This document shows positions 18,489 through 27,597 of a DNA stretch of 64,000 bases, in pieces. The position numbers were made by a program, and so were the translations under genes. Under the pieces are notes generated by a model. That model was not told where the DNA came from. It did no database searches and saw only the letters and a program-made list of their open reading frames with translations. This DNA comes from an uncultured Armatimonadota bacterium (GTDB lineage Bacteria > Armatimonadota > Fimbriimonadia > Fimbriimonadales > Fimbriimonadaceae). The stretch covers positions 45,050 to 109,049 of the forward strand of contig CAIYLG010000061.1 in assembly GCA_903927025.1 (NCBI GenBank). The letters run 5' to 3'. The stretch's first letter is position 1, and each line of letters starts with the position of its first letter.

Positions 18489-18510
18489 GGTCCGGGGAGC
18501 CCTCCGGACC
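18489..18510 (-). promoter_or_regulatory. hairpin in the cysH leader
   Basis: A perfect 7-bp stem (GGTCCGG / CCGGACC, 8-base loop) lies about 22 bases upstream of the cysH ATG, within the 180-base gap after cysN. No clear Shine-Dalgarno sequence is seen. It could be a partial terminator or RNA-processing site separating cysDN from cysH-sir-cysG. Confidence 0.35.
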
Positions 18511-18647
18511 TCACAGTATTTTCAAGGTAGCCCATAGTTCTGCTGGGGTGCAGTAAAACACCCTAATCTCTATCAACGCGGTAGACCATTCAGAATAAAC
18601 GCAAACAGAAGAAGATGTTTGCCTAATGATCTGAAGTGGGTTCTGCC

Positions 18648-20183
18648 CTACTTTAGGCCCTCCAGAAGCGTCTCAATCGCATCATCGAGTTTCCCAAATC
18701 GGGACCTTTCCAGCCGCAGGAGACCCAACTCCCAGGAACTTGAGACCAAGACGGGGAACCCTTGGGCGGCAAGGCGGCCTGGCCAGCTCACCAACTCATT
18801 AGCCGAGAAGCCATCAGACTGTTTGAGCAGAATGGGAGAAACCCCAAACCTTCTCAGTGCCAATGTAATCGCTGATTCTTCCCCCTCAAACCCCACCAGC
18901 TGAATAACCGCTCCGACGCGAACGTCAGGGGCTTCGCTTTTGGGAGCGAGGCGGTCCAGCATTCCGCCAGCTGCGGTTGCGTGGGTGGCGGCGTCGGCCA
19001 GAACGAAGCTTCCCGTGCCTTGAATTTCCAGATACGGGTCAAAGTGGAGCGGACTGGCGGTTCTGAGAACCAGTCTTCCAAGCTCGTTCAGGCTGAGATG
19101 ACTCGCTTCCACCGGTTCTAAGGTGTCGGTATCCAATCGGTGGACGATCTCTTCAACCACCGCAGAAACGCGCCTGCCAGCATGGATCAGCACATATCGC
19201 TTGCCAATCGACAGCGGGTCATCCTGCATCCAGCAGACCACGGCCTCTACTCGATTGCCGGTGAGCGGGGGATCTAGGGGTGAAACAACTAAGTCGCCCC
19301 GGCTCACATCGACGTGACGGTCAAGCTCAAGGGTGACTGCTTCTCCGGCTTCCGCCCTTTCGGCCCGAACTCCAGCGACCAGCAGAGACTTGACCCGAGC
19401 CTGGATGCCGTGTGAGGCAACCACGACCTGGTCCCCAACGCACAGGCTCCCACTTTCGAGTCGGCCGGCGAGACCGCGGAAGTCCTGGTCGGGGCGGATG
19501 ACGTATTGCACGGGTAGCCGAAGTCTCGACACGCGTTCCGCACTGGTATCAACCTGCTCCAGGAACTCCAGCAGGCTGGGCCCCTGATACCAAGGAGTGT
19601 GCAGGCTTCGGTCAACCACGTTGTCGCCAAAGAGGGCAGAGATGGGGATGGCAGTAATGTGGTCGACGCCAAGCTTGGCGGCAAACGCCGCGATTTCGTC
19701 ACGAATCGACTCGAACTTTGCCTGGCTGAATTCGACCAGGTCCATCTTGTTTACTGCGACGACCAGGTGCCGAATTCCCAAGAGGATTGAGATCGCCGCG
19801 TGTCGTCGACTCTGACTGAGTACACCCTTTCTAGCATCCACGAGGATCACGCTGAGGTCTGCGGTGCTAGCCCCGGTGACCATGTTTCGCGTGTATTGGA
19901 GGTGACCGGGAGTGTCGGCGATGATGAACTTGCGCTTCGGAGTGGCGAAGTAGCGGTAGGCAACATCGATTGTGATGTTCTGCTCTCGCTCCGCCCGAAG
20001 TCCGTCGGTAAGCAAGGCAAGTTCAAGGTGCCCGTTCCCACGCTGAGTGCTGGCGTGTTCAATCGCCAGCAGCTGATCTTCCAAGATCGCCTTGGAATCG
20101 TAGAGAAGACGCCCGATCAGACTGCTCTTGCCGTCGTCAACGCTTCCAGCCGTCGCGAACCGAAGGATATTCGGGGCCGACAT
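18648..20183 (-). CDS. cysN: sulfate adenylyltransferase subunit 1 (GTPase)
   Basis: The EF-Tu-like GTPase that drives ATP sulfurylase. The 511 residues show G1 GSVDDGKSS (13-21) with LIGRLLYDSKAI, the EREQNITIDVAYRYF switch, G3 DTPGHLQYTRNMVTGAS, G4 NKMDLV and beta-barrel domains after about 225 (RLPVQYVIRPDQDFRGLAGRLESG). No APS-kinase domain is fused. The start overlaps the cysD stop as TGATG, so the two subunits are made together. Confidence 0.95.
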   Translation of the reverse strand: MSAPNILRFATAGSVDDGKSSLIGRLLYDSKAILEDQLLAIEHASTQRGNGHLELALLTDGLRAEREQNITIDVAYRYFATPKRKFIIADTPGHLQYTRNMVTGASTADLSVILVDARKGVLSQSRRHAAISILLGIRHLVVAVNKMDLVEFSQAKFESIRDEIAAFAAKLGVDHITAIPISALFGDNVVDRSLHTPWYQGPSLLEFLEQVDTSAERVSRLRLPVQYVIRPDQDFRGLAGRLESGSLCVGDQVVVASHGIQARVKSLLVAGVRAERAEAGEAVTLELDRHVDVSRGDLVVSPLDPPLTGNRVEAVVCWMQDDPLSIGKRYVLIHAGRRVSAVVEEIVHRLDTDTLEPVEASHLSLNELGRLVLRTASPLHFDPYLEIQGTGSFVLADAATHATAAGGMLDRLAPKSEAPDVRVGAVIQLVGFEGEESAITLALRRFGVSPILLKQSDGFSANELVSWPGRLAAQGFPVLVSSSWELGLLRLERSRFGKLDDAIETLLEGLK

Positions 20184-21106
20184 CAGAAGTACCCCAATCG
20201 CTTTCGGTCTTCCATGGCGGCATCCGATCGGCGATCGTCCGAGCGTCCGCTCCTCTCGGTGACGCGTGCAGAGATCACTTCAGCAAGAACCTCATCCAAG
20301 TTGGATGCGTCTGACTCCACCGCGCCGGTGCAGGTGCTGTCCCCGACGGTTCGGAATCTCACGCGGCGAGTTCTTGGCTTCTCGCCAGGGAGCAGGGTGA
20401 GATGCTCAGACCAAGCCAGCAGTACGTCCTGGCGTTGAACGACTTCGCGAAGATGGGTGAAGTAAAGCGAGGGGATCGCGAGTCGCTCCTCCTGGATGTA
20501 CAGCCAAATGTCCAACTCGGTCCAGTTGCTGAGCGGAAACACTCGGAAGTGCTCTCCCGGAGCTTTAAGTCCGTTGTAAATCTGCCAGAGTTCGGGTCTC
20601 TGATTCTTCGGATCCCATTGGCCGAACACATCGCGGTGGGAGAACACACGCTCTTTTGCCCGAGCCTTCTCCTCGTCGCGTCTGGCGCCACCGATTGCGG
20701 CATCCACGCGCAGTTCGCTGATCGCATCCAGCAGGGTGATGGTTTGAAGCCCGTTTCGGCTGGCGTATGGGCCGGTTTCTTCCTTCACACGGCCTGAATC
20801 AATGCTGTCCTGAACGTACCGAACCTGCAGCTGTGCCCCGACTGACTTCACCAGCCAATCCCGAAACTCAAGGGTCTCCGGAAAGTTGTGTCCGGTGTCG
20901 ATGTGAAGCAGCGGAAATGGGATGGGGCCCGGGGCAAATGCCTTGCGGGCAAGGTGGACAAGCACAATGGAATCCTTACCGCCTGAGAACAGGAGAGCCG
21001 GGCGCTCGAATTGGCCCGCGACCTCACGCAGCGTGAAGATCGCCTCCGCTTCAAGTGCGCGTAGGCTGCTATTCTGCCTGCAGGGCGAAAGAAGACCGGT
21101 TCCCAT
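20183..21106 (-). CDS. cysD: sulfate adenylyltransferase subunit 2
   Basis: The ATP-pyrophosphatase subunit that adenylates sulfate. The 307 residues contain the PP-loop LLFSGGKDSIVLVHLARKA, LLHIDTGHNFPETLEFRD, the GGARRDEEKARAKERVFS loop and the DIWLYIQEERLAIPSLYFTH region with RFRTVGDSTCTGAV, all typical of CysD. First gene of the cys operon, with a palindromic operator candidate about 135 bases upstream. Confidence 0.96.
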   Translation of the reverse strand: MGTGLLSPCRQNSSLRALEAEAIFTLREVAGQFERPALLFSGGKDSIVLVHLARKAFAPGPIPFPLLHIDTGHNFPETLEFRDWLVKSVGAQLQVRYVQDSIDSGRVKEETGPYASRNGLQTITLLDAISELRVDAAIGGARRDEEKARAKERVFSHRDVFGQWDPKNQRPELWQIYNGLKAPGEHFRVFPLSNWTELDIWLYIQEERLAIPSLYFTHLREVVQRQDVLLAWSEHLTLLPGEKPRTRRVRFRTVGDSTCTGAVESDASNLDEVLAEVISARVTERSGRSDDRRSDAAMEDRKRLGYF

Positions 21107-21239
21107 ACCGTTTAATCTGACTCACCAAAGTGCGTCTGGGCCGGTCAACCTACGGGGAATTCGGTAACCCTCGCACTAATCCAACGATTCTCCTCGCTGA
21201 ACGCTCCCGCCGCCAAATAGTATGAGGCGAGTCTTGTAA

Positions 21240-21264
21240 ATAGTCTATAGAATAACTAGACTAT
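21240..21264 (-). promoter_or_regulatory. 25-bp palindromic operator candidate upstream of cysD
   Basis: ATAGTCTA (21240-21247) and its exact inverted copy TAGACTAT (21257-21264) are separated by 9 AT-rich bases. Size, the ATA...TAT ends and the cys-operon context recall sites of Rrf2-family regulators (IscR/CymR group). The regulator itself is not in the window; the assignment is inference. Confidence 0.55.
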
Positions 21265-21346
21265 AAGGTTCCTCCCACCTCAGTGGGGTGGAGCCCAACC
21301 GTGAAGTAGGATACGTCGACTGAAGAGAGCGATGGGCGCGCCGGCA

Positions 21347-21463
21347 TTTAGCCCGCTTTTAGAAAGGGGTTTCAACCCCGCAGCTGTAAGTTCCCGCGGG
21401 TTCATACGCGTCGCGCAGGCTGAAGTTCTGCGCTCCAGTCGAACCCAAAATCACCGGGCTAAA
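21347..21463. repeat. 117-bp multi-stem structured intergenic element
   Basis: A closing stem TTTAGCCCG / CGGGCTAAA (21347-21355, 21455-21463) encloses hairpin GGGGTTTCAACCCC (21366-21379) and a second arm GGGTTC / GAACCC (21398-21403, 21441-21446) that holds GCGCAG / CTGCGC. It lies just downstream of the araH-like gene and upstream of the cys operon. It may be a dispersed repeat or terminator-like element. The remainder of 21107-21475 holds the cysD leader and operator. Confidence 0.55.
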
Positions 21464-21475
21464 GAGCAAATTGAC

Positions 21476-22420
21476 TTAGGAGGCCGAACTGAGGATCTTC
21501 AGCTTCAGTCGGTCGAACAGGACGGCGAGGAGAAGGATTGCTCCGGTAACCACCATCTGATAAAACGCATCCACGCTCTTCAGCCGCATCACGTTTTCGA
21601 CGATGCCCATGATGAGCACGCCCACCACGGTTCCGCTCATTGTGCCGATACCTCCGCTCAGGGAGACGCCGCCGAGTACGCACGCCGAAATCGCCTGCAG
21701 TTCCAGCTTGTCGCCAGCGTTGTTGCTGGCAACGATCAGTCGTGACGCGGCAACGACTCCGGCAAAGGAGGCCGCCATGCCGCTTAGAATGAAGATAGCT
21801 ATCTTGGTGCGATCGACTTTGATGCCTGCAAGGAGCGCGGCGTCCTTGTTGCCGCCTATCGCGAGCGTGTTTCGGCCAAAAACGGTCTTGTTCAGCAAAA
21901 CCCCGAAGGCGATGAAGAACATCACCATCAGCAGAATCGGGAGCGGCAAAGAGAAGTAGCTTTGGTTCCCAAGGAAGTCGAAGCCCGGCTTTGATGCTGT
22001 CAACGGAGTGCCATGACCAAGGATATTGGTCAAACCTCGGACAATCTGCATCGTCGCCAAAGTGGTAATCAGCGCGTTGATCTTAAACTTGGCGACGACG
22101 ACACCGTTGACGAGGCCGACTACCGATCCGGCTGCCACCGCACCGATCACTCCTAAGAAGAGGCTCCCGGTTGCGTTGCCAATAAGCACGCCCACCATGC
22201 CTCCCAGCGCGAAGCTGGAGCCAACGCTGAGGTCAAAGTCACCTGCCGCCAGGCAGAACAGCATCGTACAGGCAACGATGCCGATGGAGGAGACCTGAAG
22301 CCCGAGGCTGATCATGTTCTCCTTGCTCATGAACTGCGGCGCGATGATGTACGAGCCGATGACCACGAGGATGAACACGAGGATCATCCCGGATTGTGCA
22401 AGCAGCTGCTTTAGCTTCAA
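21476..22420 (-). CDS. araH: sugar ABC transporter permease, AraH/RbsC type
   Basis: Membrane channel of a CUT2-type sugar importer. The 314 residues have about nine hydrophobic segments; family marks are LAAGDFDLSVGSSFALGG (around 58-75), FKINALITTLATMQIVRGLTNILGHG, NTLAIGGNKDAALLAGIKVDRTKI and ACVLGGVSLSGGIGTMSGTVVGVLIMG. The start overlaps the araG-like gene by 4 bases. Closest in pattern to L-arabinose AraH; nearby araD supports arabinose, but ribose or another pentose is possible. Confidence 0.85.
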   Translation of the reverse strand: MKLKQLLAQSGMILVFILVVIGSYIIAPQFMSKENMISLGLQVSSIGIVACTMLFCLAAGDFDLSVGSSFALGGMVGVLIGNATGSLFLGVIGAVAAGSVVGLVNGVVVAKFKINALITTLATMQIVRGLTNILGHGTPLTASKPGFDFLGNQSYFSLPLPILLMVMFFIAFGVLLNKTVFGRNTLAIGGNKDAALLAGIKVDRTKIAIFILSGMAASFAGVVAASRLIVASNNAGDKLELQAISACVLGGVSLSGGIGTMSGTVVGVLIMGIVENVMRLKSVDAFYQMVVTGAILLLAVLFDRLKLKILSSAS

Positions 22421-23898
22421 GCGCCGGCTCCCTTGGGAAGCGCCAGGGCCAAGAGCTTGGCCTCCGTAGCTTCTGAGGTCTTCATAGAGCCGGTGACCCG
22501 ACCCTCACACATGACAAAGACGCGATCGCTGAGCGCCAGCACTTCTGGGAGTTCGCTGCTTACAAACAATACTGCTATTCCTTTGCGCGCGAGGTCGCGC
22601 ACGATTCCGTAAATTTCGGCTTTGGAGCCTACATCGATCCCACGAGTCGGTTCATCGAGCAGGACCACTCGAATTCGCTCGCTTAGCCATCTCGCTAGGA
22701 TCACCTTCTGCTGGTTGCCCCCGCTGAGGTTCGAGATGGGTGTTTGAAGACTGGCAGTTTTGATTCGGAGCCGATCGCGGAAATCCTCCGCGTTTTTGCG
22801 CTCCTCATTGGATGCGAGCCAGATGCCGAACTTGGCCAGCGTTCGGCGAATGCTGAGGTTGAGGTTTTCCGCAACCGACATCATCGGGACGATCCCCTCA
22901 TGCTTACGATCTTCAGGGCACAAGACGAGGCCGCTTTTTATCGACGATGCAGCCCCCTTTCGCGGGATGTTTTGCCCCTCGATGCCGACCTCACCTTCAC
23001 TTCCAAGATAGACCGCCTTAAGCAGTTCGGTACGGCCTGCACCGATCAGCCCAAAGATGCCCACGATTTCACCTGCTCTTACGGAGAGGCTGATCGGCTC
23101 CTTCAGCCCGGGACCCGTGATTGAGTTGAGCGAAAGCACATCTGCGCCAAATTCCTGCTCATCCTCCGTACGCGGCGCAACCAGGTCTCGACCCACCATT
23201 CGATTGACGATCGTCCCTGCGTTGACGCCATCCATCGTCGCGAAGGTTTCGACATGCCGTCCATCTCGCAAAACGGTGCAGGCGTCGCAGAGGTGGGTGA
23301 CCTCATCCATTCGGTGGGAAACGTAAAGGATCGCCATTCCTCGTGACTTGAGCTCCGCGATCAGACCAAACAATGTGTCGACTTCGCGAGAGCTCAGACT
23401 GCTTGTAGGCTCATCGAAGGCAATGACCTTCGCGTTGCGGGTGAGCGCCTTCGCGATCTCCACCATCTGCTTTTGAGCGAGGCTGAGGCTGCCGAGTTTT
23501 GTGGACGGGTGTACATCCAGCCCGACCTTCTGAAGAGACTCGCGCGTTTTTCGCTCCAGCTCTTTGAAGTCGACAAAGGGTCCCTTCCGAGAGTAATGTC
23601 CGAGCCAAACGTTTTCGGCGATGGACATGTCGGGAATCAGGTTGAGCTCCTGATAGATAACGGCGACACCGCCATCCAGCGCGTCAATCGCGCTTCGGAA
23701 ATCGCAGCGCTTGCCATCGATTTCCAAGCTCCCCTGGTCCGGGCGATGGACTCCGCTGAGGACCTTGAGGAGGGTGCTCTTACCGGCTCCGTTCTCGCCA
23801 CACAGGGCATGAACGGAGCCGCCGCGAACGTCAAACGAGACGTCTTGAAGGGCCTGCACACCGCTAAAGCCCTTGGAGATGCCGCGAATGGTCAGCAA
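22417..23898 (-). CDS. araG: sugar ABC transporter ATPase, AraG/RbsA type (two nucleotide-binding domains)
   Basis: The 493 residues hold two ABC domains. The first has Walker A CGENGAGKSTLLKVLSG (about 33-49), signature LSLAQKQMVEIAKAL and Walker B VIAFDEPTSSLS. The second has a degenerate P-loop GLIGAGRTELLKAVYLG, signature LSGGNQQKVILARWL and Walker B VVLLDEPTRGIDVGSKAEIY. This doubled form is typical of CUT2 importers for monosaccharides. It starts 1 base after the binding protein gene. Confidence 0.92.
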   Translation of the reverse strand: MLTIRGISKGFSGVQALQDVSFDVRGGSVHALCGENGAGKSTLLKVLSGVHRPDQGSLEIDGKRCDFRSAIDALDGGVAVIYQELNLIPDMSIAENVWLGHYSRKGPFVDFKELERKTRESLQKVGLDVHPSTKLGSLSLAQKQMVEIAKALTRNAKVIAFDEPTSSLSSREVDTLFGLIAELKSRGMAILYVSHRMDEVTHLCDACTVLRDGRHVETFATMDGVNAGTIVNRMVGRDLVAPRTEDEQEFGADVLSLNSITGPGLKEPISLSVRAGEIVGIFGLIGAGRTELLKAVYLGSEGEVGIEGQNIPRKGAASSIKSGLVLCPEDRKHEGIVPMMSVAENLNLSIRRTLAKFGIWLASNEERKNAEDFRDRLRIKTASLQTPISNLSGGNQQKVILARWLSERIRVVLLDEPTRGIDVGSKAEIYGIVRDLARKGIAVLFVSSELPEVLALSDRVFVMCEGRVTGSMKTSEATEAKLLALALPKGAGA

Positions 23899-23899
23899 A

Positions 23900-24973
23900 T
23901 TACTTCGGAGACACTCCGGCCTTCGCCATCGCTTCCTTGTAGTCGTTGCTGTGAATGACCGTACCGGTGGTGTAGGTTTCCTTGTCCGGCGCCTTGCACT
24001 CCTTGATCCACTTGTTCATCGCATCCACCGTGCTGGCGCCGTGGATTTTCGGCTGGAGAAGGACCGACGCGAACATTCCCGTCGGCGTTCCCTTCGCCCA
24101 CTCCGCGGCAGCGAGCATGCCGTTGATGCCGACACCAATGATGTCGGTGGTGGGGATGCCGCGATTGGTGATCGAACGAATACCGCCAAGAACTCCATCG
24201 TCGTTGCTGCTGAACAGGACCCACTTCTTGATTCCGCTGTGGGCGGTTAGAACTGCGTTTGCGGCGTCGCTGGCACTTGCGATATCCACCGCTCCGGTCC
24301 AAGGTGTGTCGAAGAAATTTTCTTTCTTGAATCCAGCCGCGGCGAGAGAATCCTCTGCGCCCTCAACTCGCTCTTTGGCGGTCTGCAGCGTTTCGACGGT
24401 GATAGCGAGTGCGCCGACTTCTTCTGGCTTCCATCCGCGCTTCTTGATTTCGTCTGCAATGGCCTGCCCGACCTGTTTGCCGATGTTCTTTGCGGAGATG
24501 CCGAGGTGAGGGATCTCGGTGAGAGGCTTGCTGTCTGCCCCTAGGAGTCGATCATCCACGCTCATCAGCTTCATGTGGTGTCGGTCGGTTGCCGCCTTAA
24601 TCGCGGTGCCCTCCTGTGTTTCAGGGGCGCAGATAATCACACCCTGAACGCCGTTTGTGGCCATCGTGTCGATGGTGGAAAGGACTGCGTCACCCTGCTT
24701 GGCTTCCTGAACGCTGAGTTCTACGCCGAGGGTCTTCGCCTCTTCCTTGGCAAAGTTGGTCTCGGTTTGGAACCAGCTGTCGCCCATGGACTTGACGATG
24801 AAGCCGATCTTCACCGGATCTTTGGTCGGGGTGCAGCCTCCGCTGGCACTGCCAGATGCTCCCGATCCACTGTTTGATGCGGTCGAATCTCCCGATCCGG
24901 ATCCACATCCTCCTACAAAAACGGCCATAGCGGCCAGCGCTTGGAGAACGAAAACTTTCTTAGTCTTTTTCAT
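23900..24973 (-). CDS. araF: periplasmic sugar-binding lipoprotein, AraF-like
   Basis: Captures the sugar for the AraG/AraH importer. The 357 residues start with a lipoprotein signal (MKKTKKVFVL..., lipobox VGGC with C23) and a Gly/Ser-rich linker (24-45). The type-I periplasmic binding fold is seen in KIGFIVKSMGDSWFQTETNF, IICAPETQEGTAIKAA, VDDRLLGADSKPL and GVGINGMLAAAEWAKGTPTGM. The last three resemble L-arabinose-binding protein. An AGGGTGGG ribosome-binding sequence precedes the ATG. Confidence 0.85.
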   Translation of the reverse strand: MKKTKKVFVLQALAAMAVFVGGCGSGSGDSTASNSGSGASGSASGGCTPTKDPVKIGFIVKSMGDSWFQTETNFAKEEAKTLGVELSVQEAKQGDAVLSTIDTMATNGVQGVIICAPETQEGTAIKAATDRHHMKLMSVDDRLLGADSKPLTEIPHLGISAKNIGKQVGQAIADEIKKRGWKPEEVGALAITVETLQTAKERVEGAEDSLAAAGFKKENFFDTPWTGAVDIASASDAANAVLTAHSGIKKWVLFSSNDDGVLGGIRSITNRGIPTTDIIGVGINGMLAAAEWAKGTPTGMFASVLLQPKIHGASTVDAMNKWIKECKAPDKETYTTGTVIHSNDYKEAMAKAGVSPK

Positions 24974-25056
24974 CAGCCCACCCTTGGAATGTTGATCACT
25001 TTACACGAGGGAGCATCCGAAGTTCCCGCACGCGGAAAAGAGACTCTAAAGCAGTT

Positions 25057-25836
25057 CTAAGATGCTAGCCCTGGATACAGGCGAGCGGCGATGAGAATGG
25101 CCACGATTGTTGCCCCGAACAGCACCGCGATATCAACCCCGAGAGAGAATGCCTGAGTGCCGCCAACGATCATCGTGGAACGAAGTAGGTCCACCTGGTA
25201 AGTAAGCGGATTCACCTTGGAGATCACCTGGAGCCAGGTTGGCATCATCGAAATGGGGTAGATCGCGTTGCTGGCAAAGAAGAGGGGCATCGTCAGCACC
25301 TGACCGATCCCCATGAATCTCTCTCTCGACTTGACGATGCAGGCGATGATCAGAGAGAAGGTGCTGAAGAACGCCGCTCCGAGCACAATCGCCACCATGC
25401 CGCCTAAGAGACTGACGGGATTCCAGTTCAACTGAACGCCAAGGGCCAGCGATAAGGCATAGACAAACAGGCTCTGAATCAAACCACGAATGCCTGCAGA
25501 AATGGCTTTGCCCGTCACCAGAGCGGAACGAGGAGTCGGACTGACCAGATACTTCTGGAGGATGCCCAGGTCGCGCTCCCAAATCGCGGAGAGGCCATAA
25601 AAGATCGAAGTAAATAGGACGCTTTGGGCCAGGATGCCGGGTGCCATGAAGTCCATGTAGGCAAGCTTGCCGGTCTGAATCGCCTTGGCGTGCTGCATGA
25701 CCTGGCCGAACACCAGCATCCAGAGTGCAGGCTGGATGGCGCGTGAGAGAATCTCTGTCGGATCTCTCCGAATCTTGATCATCTCGACTTCCACGATGGC
25801 AAACGCCTTCATGAAGAATCGGCCCACCAAAGTCAT
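25057..25836 (-). CDS. ABC-2 type exporter permease (DrrB-like)
   Basis: The 259 residues have about six hydrophobic segments and the ABC-2 family pattern: PTEILSRAIQPALWMLVFGQVM, DFMAPGILAQSVLFTSIFYG, ILQKYLVSPTPRSALVTGKAI and SNAIYPISMMPTWLQVISKVNPLTYQVDLLR. It overlaps the upstream ATPase gene by 4 bases, forming a two-gene exporter. Cargo unknown; drug, lipid or polysaccharide export are all possible. It separates araD from araFGH. Confidence 0.9.
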   Translation of the reverse strand: MTLVGRFFMKAFAIVEVEMIKIRRDPTEILSRAIQPALWMLVFGQVMQHAKAIQTGKLAYMDFMAPGILAQSVLFTSIFYGLSAIWERDLGILQKYLVSPTPRSALVTGKAISAGIRGLIQSLFVYALSLALGVQLNWNPVSLLGGMVAIVLGAAFFSTFSLIIACIVKSRERFMGIGQVLTMPLFFASNAIYPISMMPTWLQVISKVNPLTYQVDLLRSTMIVGGTQAFSLGVDIAVLFGATIVAILIAARLYPGLAS

Positions 25837-26630
25837 CCCAGTCGCCTCGCGGTGCGCCTGGATCTTGCGGCTTGTTCAAAGCCGCCAGGGGTTGCCTGCT
25901 CAGCCCCTGCAAACTTGATGAAAACCTCATCCAAAGTGGCGTCTGGGTTGCCAGATGCTGTCTTGAGGTCAGAAGCGGTTCCGATCGCGATCATCTTGCC
26001 GTGATTCATGATGCCGATCTTTGTGCAGAGGTTCTCGACCTCCTCCATCATGTGGGTGGTCAGCAGGATCGTCGTTTGATACGTATCGCGAAGCTGCATG
26101 ATGTGTTCCCAAACCGATGCTCGAGCTACCGGGTCGAGCCCTACGGTGGGTTCATCAAGGAACAGCATGGCGGGACGGTGAAGCATTGATTGCGCAATTT
26201 CGAGTCTGCGAATCATGCCTCCCGAGAACTGGCGAACGCGCTTATCGGCGACATCGGCAAGGTTCATGAACTCCAGCGCTTCCAACGTGCGACTCTTCCG
26301 CTCCCCAGACGGGACATCCACCAGCTTTGAGTAAAGCATCAGGTTCTCGCGTGCGGTTAGGTCGCCATCCGCTGAAACCATTTGAGGCACATAGCCGATC
26401 ATGGATCGCACGGCGGCGGGGTTTTGGGTGATATCGTGGCCACAAATTATGGCGGTCCCGGACGTCGGCCGGCGCAGCGTTGTGAGCACCTTGATCATGG
26501 TGCTCTTACCGGCTCCATTGGGTCCCACGAGACCGAAGACCTCGGTCTTCTCAACGTTAAACGTGACGTGGTCGACGGCGATGAGGTCGTCGAAGGCACA
26601 GGTTAGAGAGTGGGTTTCAAGCAGGCTCAA
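25833..26630 (-). CDS. ABC exporter ATP-binding protein (DrrA-like)
   Basis: The 265 residues carry Walker A GLVGPNGAGKSTMIKVL (about 33-49), Q-loop YVPQMVSADGDLTARENL, signature QFSGGMIRRLEIAQSML, Walker B MLFLDEPTVGLDPVAR and the H-loop LLTTHMMEEVE. The C-terminal tail (NPDATLDEVFIKFAG) fits the DrrA/CcmA-like group. It partners with the overlapping ABC-2 permease. It begins 49 bases after araD on the same strand. Confidence 0.92.
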   Translation of the reverse strand: MSLLETHSLTCAFDDLIAVDHVTFNVEKTEVFGLVGPNGAGKSTMIKVLTTLRRPTSGTAIICGHDITQNPAAVRSMIGYVPQMVSADGDLTARENLMLYSKLVDVPSGERKSRTLEALEFMNLADVADKRVRQFSGGMIRRLEIAQSMLHRPAMLFLDEPTVGLDPVARASVWEHIMQLRDTYQTTILLTTHMMEEVENLCTKIGIMNHGKMIAIGTASDLKTASGNPDATLDEVFIKFAGAEQATPGGFEQAARSRRTARRLG

Positions 26631-26679
26631 GGCGTACGTTGAGTGTACGCCTCAAACAGGTGTAACTGATGCGGCCGGC

Positions 26680-27351
26680 TTAGCTTTGACCGTATCGGTT
26701 GTGATAGCGGTCGTACCACTTCTCAGCCTCTTCGGCAGGAATGACCTTTGGCTCTCCGATCTGCATGGCAATCCATACCGTCTTGGCGACGTCTTCTGTC
26801 ATCACCGCAGCCTTCAATGCGGACTTGGGAGAATCACCCCAGGCGAAAACACCGTGGTTGCCCATGATGATGGCTGGAGACCGATTTCGGTACTTGAGGA
26901 TCGCCTCACCGATGTGCTCTCCCTCGTTGTCAATGTAGGGGGCACATGGGATCTCCGCTCCGAATTCGTCCGCAATGGCGGTCAGCACCAGCGGTACCGG
27001 TCGTCCAACGGCGGCGAAGGCGGTGGCGTAGTTGCTGTGGGTGTGGATGATTCCTTTGACGCCAGGAAGATTCCGATAAAGGAAAAGGTGGTGCGGCAGG
27101 TCCACGCTGGGTCGCAGAGATGAACCGATCACTTCTCCAGTAGGGACGTGGACCTGAACAAGCGATTCCGGGGTGATCCGGTCGTAATCCATCCCGCTTG
27201 GTTTGATCACCAGCATCCCAGATTCGGGGTCGTATCCGCTGGCGTTTCCTGAATGCATGGTCACCAGGCCCGTTTCTGGCAATAGCTTATTTGCCTTCGT
27301 AACCTCCACTCTCAACGCTTCTAGCCTTGCTTCCAATGTAGACTCTCCCAT
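26680..27351 (-). CDS. araD: L-ribulose-5-phosphate 4-epimerase (class II aldolase/epimerase family)
   Basis: Interconverts L-ribulose-5-phosphate and D-xylulose-5-phosphate. The 223 residues carry the zinc-binding GIIHTHSNYATAFAAVGRPVP, the substrate-binding TMHSGNASGYDPESGMLVIKPSGMDYD region and IIMGNHGVFAWGDSPKSALKAAVMTEDVAKT, as in AraD. Fuculose-aldolase-like relatives share the fold, but the AraFGH-type importer nearby supports arabinose use. araA and araB are not in the window. Confidence 0.87.
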   Translation of the reverse strand: MGESTLEARLEALRVEVTKANKLLPETGLVTMHSGNASGYDPESGMLVIKPSGMDYDRITPESLVQVHVPTGEVIGSSLRPSVDLPHHLFLYRNLPGVKGIIHTHSNYATAFAAVGRPVPLVLTAIADEFGAEIPCAPYIDNEGEHIGEAILKYRNRSPAIIMGNHGVFAWGDSPKSALKAAVMTEDVAKTVWIAMQIGEPKVIPAEEAEKWYDRYHNRYGQS

Positions 27352-27597
27352 GCCCCAAGTTTACTTGGAGGTGAGGACAGTCCCTGAGCCATGAGGCCTG
27401 CCAACGGAGTTTTCGTTAGGCCTTCGCAGCGATGAGATTGTGGGGATTTCGGGTGGAAAAAATGCCCAACAATTCTGCCCCCTTGACCGCTCTCAGACCG
27501 TCTTATTAATCCCGCGCGATTGCTCGTGCACGGAACCGGAAATGCAGCCTTGTACTCACTCCCATCAGTTTCCGGTCTGCGGAGGTCCGATACGGCA

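Noticed and set aside
21107..21239. SAM or other known riboswitch before cysD
   Set aside because: A loose AGTGCG/CGCACT pairing exists, but no S-box-like core is seen.
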